Source: Gemmataceae bacterium
Lineage (GTDB): Bacteria > Planctomycetota > Planctomycetia > Gemmatales > Gemmataceae
DNA: 43,089 bases
Direction: 5' to 3'
Assembly (NCBI GenBank): GCA_020847555.1
Contig: JADLBT010000008.1
Span: 1 to 43,089 of the forward strand
This document shows, piece after piece, positions 41,201 to 43,089 of the stretch. Position numbers and translations under genes: made by a program. How positions within the stretch are numbered: the stretch's first letter is position 1; every line of letters starts with the position of its first letter. The notes below the pieces were generated by a model. That model had not been told where the DNA came from and searched no databases. It saw only the letters and a list, made by a program, of their open reading frames with translations.

Positions 41201-43089
41201 ACCTGGAAGAGCGGCTGGTGGCTGGCGCTGCGCTCGGCCTTGACCGCCTGCACGAGGAGGTCGAACGGCAGATCCTGGTGGGCGAACGCTTCGAGCGAAC
41301 CCTGGCGGATGCGCGCGAGCAGCTCGCGCAGGGTCAGGTCGCCGGAGACGTCGGTGCGCAGAACCAGGGTGTTGATGAACAGGCCGACGATCCCCTCCGT
41401 CTCGGCCCGGTTGCGGTTGGCGATGGGCGTGCCGACGAGGATGTCTTCCTGGCCGCTGTAGCGGTGCAGGAGCCCGACGAACGCCGCCAGCAGCGCCATG
41501 TACGGCGTCACGCCCTCGTGCCGGCTCACCTCCTCCAGCGCCTTCGCGAGGTCGAGCGGCAGGGCGAAGCGGTGGACCGCCCCACGGAAGGTCTGCGTCT
41601 TCGGCCGGGTGCGGCTGACCGGGAGTTGCAGCACCGGCAGCGACCCCGCCAGTCGCTTCGTCCAGTAGCCGAGCTGGCCTTCCAGCACCGCACCCTGGAG
41701 CCAGCCGCACTGCCACTGGCTGAAGTCGGCGTAGCGCAGCGGCAGCGGCGGCAAAGTAGGCGGGCGGTTCGCGAGAAGCGCCTCGTAGGCGGCGGCCAGC
41801 TCACGGACGAGCACCCACATCGACCACCCATCGCTGACGATGTGGTGCATCGTCCACAGCAGCAGGTGGTCCTCGGCCGCCAGGCGCACCAGGCGCGCCC
41901 GCCAGAGCGGCCCCTGCGCCAGGTCGAAGACGAAGCGGCCTTCCTCGGCCGCCACCTCGGCCGCGTCGGCGTCGCGCTCGCCCGGCGGCAGGGCGGTCAG
42001 GTCGAGCAGCTCCAGCTCGATCGGCGCGGGCGGGGCGATGACCTGAACCGGCTGGCCGCCCTCATCCGCAAACGTCGTGCGCAGGGTCGCGTGGCGCTCG
42101 ACCAGCGTTTCCAGTGCGCGCCGCAGGGCCGGCTCATCGACTGGGCCGGTCATGCGGATCTGGTAGACGATGTTGTAAACCTCGCGGTCCTGGCCAAGCT
42201 GGTCGAGGAACCACAGCCGGCGCTGGCCGAACGACGCCGGGGCGCGCACCTTGCCATCTGGACCCGGCGGCAGGTCGGCGGGCTGAATGACGGCGCCGGC
42301 CGCCTCTCCCTTCGGGAGCCCGGCGCACAGTTTCGCGACCGTCGGCGCCTGGAAGAAGACTGGCAGCGGCAGGTCGATCCGCAGCTGCTGGCGGATGCGC
42401 GAGACGGCGCGCGTCGCCGTCAGCGAGTGGCCGCCCATCGCGAAAAAGTCGTCGTGGATGCCGACCCGCTCGACGCCGAGCACCTCTGCCCAGATGGCTG
42501 CGACGGCCTGCTCGGTCGGGTCGCGCGGCGCGACGTAGGCCGCCGCCTCGTCGCGCCGCTCGCGTCCCGGCGCCGGCAGCGCCTTGCGGTCGATCTTGCC
42601 GTTCGGGTTGAGTGGAAACGCCTCCAGGGTGACGTAGTGCGCCGGGACCATGTGAGCCGGTAGCTTGGCCGCCAGGAACTCGCGCAGAGCGGCGCCGGTC
42701 GGCTGCTGCCCGGGACGCGCGATGACGTAGCCGCACAGGTAGCGGTCGCCGGACTCGTCCTTGAGAGCGGTGACGAGGCCCTCGCGGACGGCCGGGTGCT
42801 GGGCGAGGACGGTCTCGATCTCCCCGAGTTCGATCCGGAACCCGCGGATTTTTACCTGGAAGTCGAGCCGGCCGAGGAACTCCAGGTTCCCGTCCGGAAA
42901 GTAGCGGGCCAGATCGCCCGTCCTGTACAGGCGGGCGGCCCCCTCACCCCCCCGGCCCCCCTCCCCCACGAGAGGGGAGGGGGGAAGGGGGGGTGAGGAG
43001 GCCGCGAACGGGTCGGGGATGAACTTCTCGGCCGTCAGCTCCGGCCGATTCAGGTAGCCGTCCGCCAGGCACCCGCCGCCGATGTGCAG
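38239..43089 (-). CDS. Nonribosomal peptide synthetase, terminal part (A-PCP-C-A-PCP-TE), truncated by window end
   Basis: 1616 residues are visible; the frame is open to the window edge (reading HIGGGCLADGYLNRPELTAE), so the N-terminus lies outside. Order: rest of an A domain (YRTGDLARYFPDGNLEFLG, NGKIDRKALP), PCP (FFAMGGHSLTATR), an LCL-type C domain (42250-40930, MHHIVSDGWSMW), a complete A domain (40900-39360; YVIYTSGSTGKPKGV, NMYGPTETTVW, YRTGDLARYLPDGNLECLG), PCP (NFFDLGGHSFLAA) and a type I thioesterase (39060-38290; Ser in GYSVGA, Asp in VFDMLAPG, His in VPGGHMEIF). Pocket residues of the complete A domain read D-I-L-Q-L-G-M-V-W with the A10 Lys, which fits codes I recall for glycine. 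Both A domains carry an in-frame C/G-rich repeat just before YRTGDL. It releases the finished peptide; the product is unknown. Confidence 0.95.
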   Translation of the reverse strand: MHIGGGCLADGYLNRPELTAEKFIPDPFAASSPPLPPSPLVGEGGRGGEGAARLYRTGDLARYFPDGNLEFLGRLDFQVKIRGFRIELGEIETVLAQHPAVREGLVTALKDESGDRYLCGYVIARPGQQPTGAALREFLAAKLPAHMVPAHYVTLEAFPLNPNGKIDRKALPAPGRERRDEAAAYVAPRDPTEQAVAAIWAEVLGVERVGIHDDFFAMGGHSLTATRAVSRIRQQLRIDLPLPVFFQAPTVAKLCAGLPKGEAAGAVIQPADLPPGPDGKVRAPASFGQRRLWFLDQLGQDREVYNIVYQIRMTGPVDEPALRRALETLVERHATLRTTFADEGGQPVQVIAPPAPIELELLDLTALPPGERDADAAEVAAEEGRFVFDLAQGPLWRARLVRLAAEDHLLLWTMHHIVSDGWSMWVLVRELAAAYEALLANRPPTLPPLPLRYADFSQWQCGWLQGAVLEGQLGYWTKRLAGSLPVLQLPVSRTRPKTQTFRGAVHRFALPLDLAKALEEVSRHEGVTPYMALLAAFVGLLHRYSGQEDILVGTPIANRNRAETEGIVGLFINTLVLRTDVSGDLTLRELLARIRQGSLEAFAHQDLPFDLLVQAVKAERSASHQPLFQVLFNYLHGVTQDLTVGGGRWLAEQGHNGTAKFDLTLQMEETQQGLRGLFEYNTDLFDAPTVERLTGHFQVLLRGLLADLDRRLSQVLLLTDAERRQLLVQWNATRADYPRDRCTHQLVEEQAARTPDRVAVVFDNRQLTYGELNARANQLAHHLKTLGVGPETLVGLCVERSTDMVVGLLGILKAGGAYVPLDPDFPRDRLAFYLQDSAMPVLVTQRRLVTRLAGHRARTVCLDADAAALAAQRRDNLPATATPANLAYVIYTSGSTGKPKGVQVPQGALVNFLNAMRRRPGLTEQDTLLAVTTLSFDIHALEVWLPLTVGAKVVVVSKDVAGDGVRLLERMTECAATVLQATPATWRLLLEAGWQGTRRLKALCGGEPMTVELAEKLLGRVEELWNMYGPTETTVWSTVHRVTSAGGPVPIGRPIDNTQIYLVDAHHNPVPVGVVGELLLGGDGVARGYLNRPELTAEKFVPDPFVAPAPPCPPPPRGGRGGTPRVYRTGDLARYLPDGNLECLGRVDHQVKVRGFRIELGEIETILGQHPAVQGNVVVARKDDAGADYLAAYVIPRPGQDATPDDLRRHLHAKLPDYMVPSYFVILEQFPLTPNGKIDRKALPAPQQGLASAGQAARAAVAPRDDAERELAQIWEDVLKVRPVGVTDNFFDLGGHSFLAAVLIARIRQQMGHALPLGMLFEAPTVEKLAAAMRQRLEAGTESSLVPLHEDGANPPLYMIAGVGGHVFTFHRFARLLGPDQPVYGVKAIGIDGTVAPPETVEAIAAHYVKEILAVRPKGPYLPSGYSVGAVVAFELALQLRALGHEVPGVVVFDMLAPGYPPKAALPKRLWMHFSTFLGLPMRAKKSYLGERLDKIWVRLLNWTGQGLRNAPEIQGVEGLQQGALKRVWLALSTAVNRYRPAQKFDGKVVLFKAEEGFHWAATIIDDPLYGWGQLTAGGVETHTVPGGHMEIFHDKNIDLVARGLMESVGALQKGR
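39723..39771. repeat. C/G-rich palindrome inside the second NRPS adenylation domain
   Basis: A palindrome centred on CTCCCCCCTCGTGGGGGAG with flanking C and G runs. It is translated as the low-complexity stretch VAPAPPCPPPPRGGRGGTP between VPDPF and RVYRTGDL, with the frame kept. Same family as 2173-2227. Confidence 0.8.
42938..43000. repeat. C/G-rich palindrome inside the first (partial) NRPS adenylation domain
   Basis: Core CTCCCCCACGAGAGGGGAG flanked by CCCTCACCCCC and GGGGGTGAGG, which pair. It is translated as AASSPPLPPSPLVGEGGRGG and a few more residues between IPDPF and RLYRTGDL, exactly the site used in the second domain. Confidence 0.8.

Overview
The window is very GC-rich and gene-dense. 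Several features point to a Planctomycetota chromosome, most likely of the Gemmataceae type: a tetrahydromethanopterin (H4MPT) C1 gene group with mch in a bacterium, a sulfatase beside a Tat-exported TIM-barrel protein, a DUF4214 protein, a MerR regulator translationally coupled to a VIT/vWA protein, and many dispersed GC-rich hairpin repeats. The assignment rests on gene content read from sequence; no marker rRNA is present. I recognise no tRNA, rRNA, CRISPR array, transposase or prophage.

Layout. 1-4.6 kb (minus strand): an exported thioredoxin/TPR protein, XerC, a 74-aa hypothetical, a QueD-like PTPS homologue, and a sulfatase interrupted by one in-frame amber codon. 4.7-5.65 kb: a Tat-exported sugar-phosphate isomerase/epimerase-like protein. 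5.8-11.15 kb: an H4MPT-linked C1 group. It holds a HisA-like protein on plus and, convergent with it on minus, a run transcribed in the order ATP-grasp (COG2232 type), mch, RimK/MptN-like ATP-grasp, CitG-like protein, PTPS homologue. 11.3-16.5 kb (minus): an RND efflux pump and its lipoprotein adaptor. 16.8-18.8 kb (plus): an outer-membrane barrel and a Lys/Asp-rich exported protein. 18.9-21 kb (minus): a protein of six Tudor-like repeats and a Tat-exported aldo/keto-reductase-like protein. 21.3-23.1 kb: an AlkB-like dioxygenase convergent with carA. 23.3-26.5 kb (plus): a MerR regulator and a VIT/vWA protein with ATGA overlap, behind a near-consensus promoter that would give an almost leaderless mRNA. 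26.7-27.3 kb: a DUF4214 protein. 27.5-35.95 kb (plus): leuS, an MFS transporter, a candidate small RNA or attenuator, alpha-glucan phosphorylase and an SDR. 36-38.1 kb: a divergent pair corresponding to the two halves of the plant Tm-1 protein. 38.2 kb to the end (minus): the terminal part of an NRPS (A-PCP-C-A-PCP-TE) that runs off the window.

Working together. The H4MPT group would make and modify the C1 carrier (PTPS, CitG-like, two ATP-grasp ligases, HisA-like) and use it (Mch interconverts methenyl- and formyl-H4MPT). The formyltransferase/hydrolase, Fae and methylene-H4MPT dehydrogenase genes are not in this window. The NRPS end module carries residues that read as a glycine-type adenylation code and ends in a type I thioesterase.

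The most unusual signal is how repeats interact with genes. Dispersed C/G-rich palindromes sit in-frame inside coding sequence: at the same loop of both NRPS adenylation domains, and a different hairpin lies within an extra segment of the RND adaptor. A second family built on AAAGCCCACGGG recurs at six loci, mostly between genes. Other items worth checking are the amber-interrupted sulfatase, the hexa-Tudor protein, the leaderless MerR promoter with a dyad in its spacer, the split Tm-1 pair and the small terminated transcript upstream of glgP.
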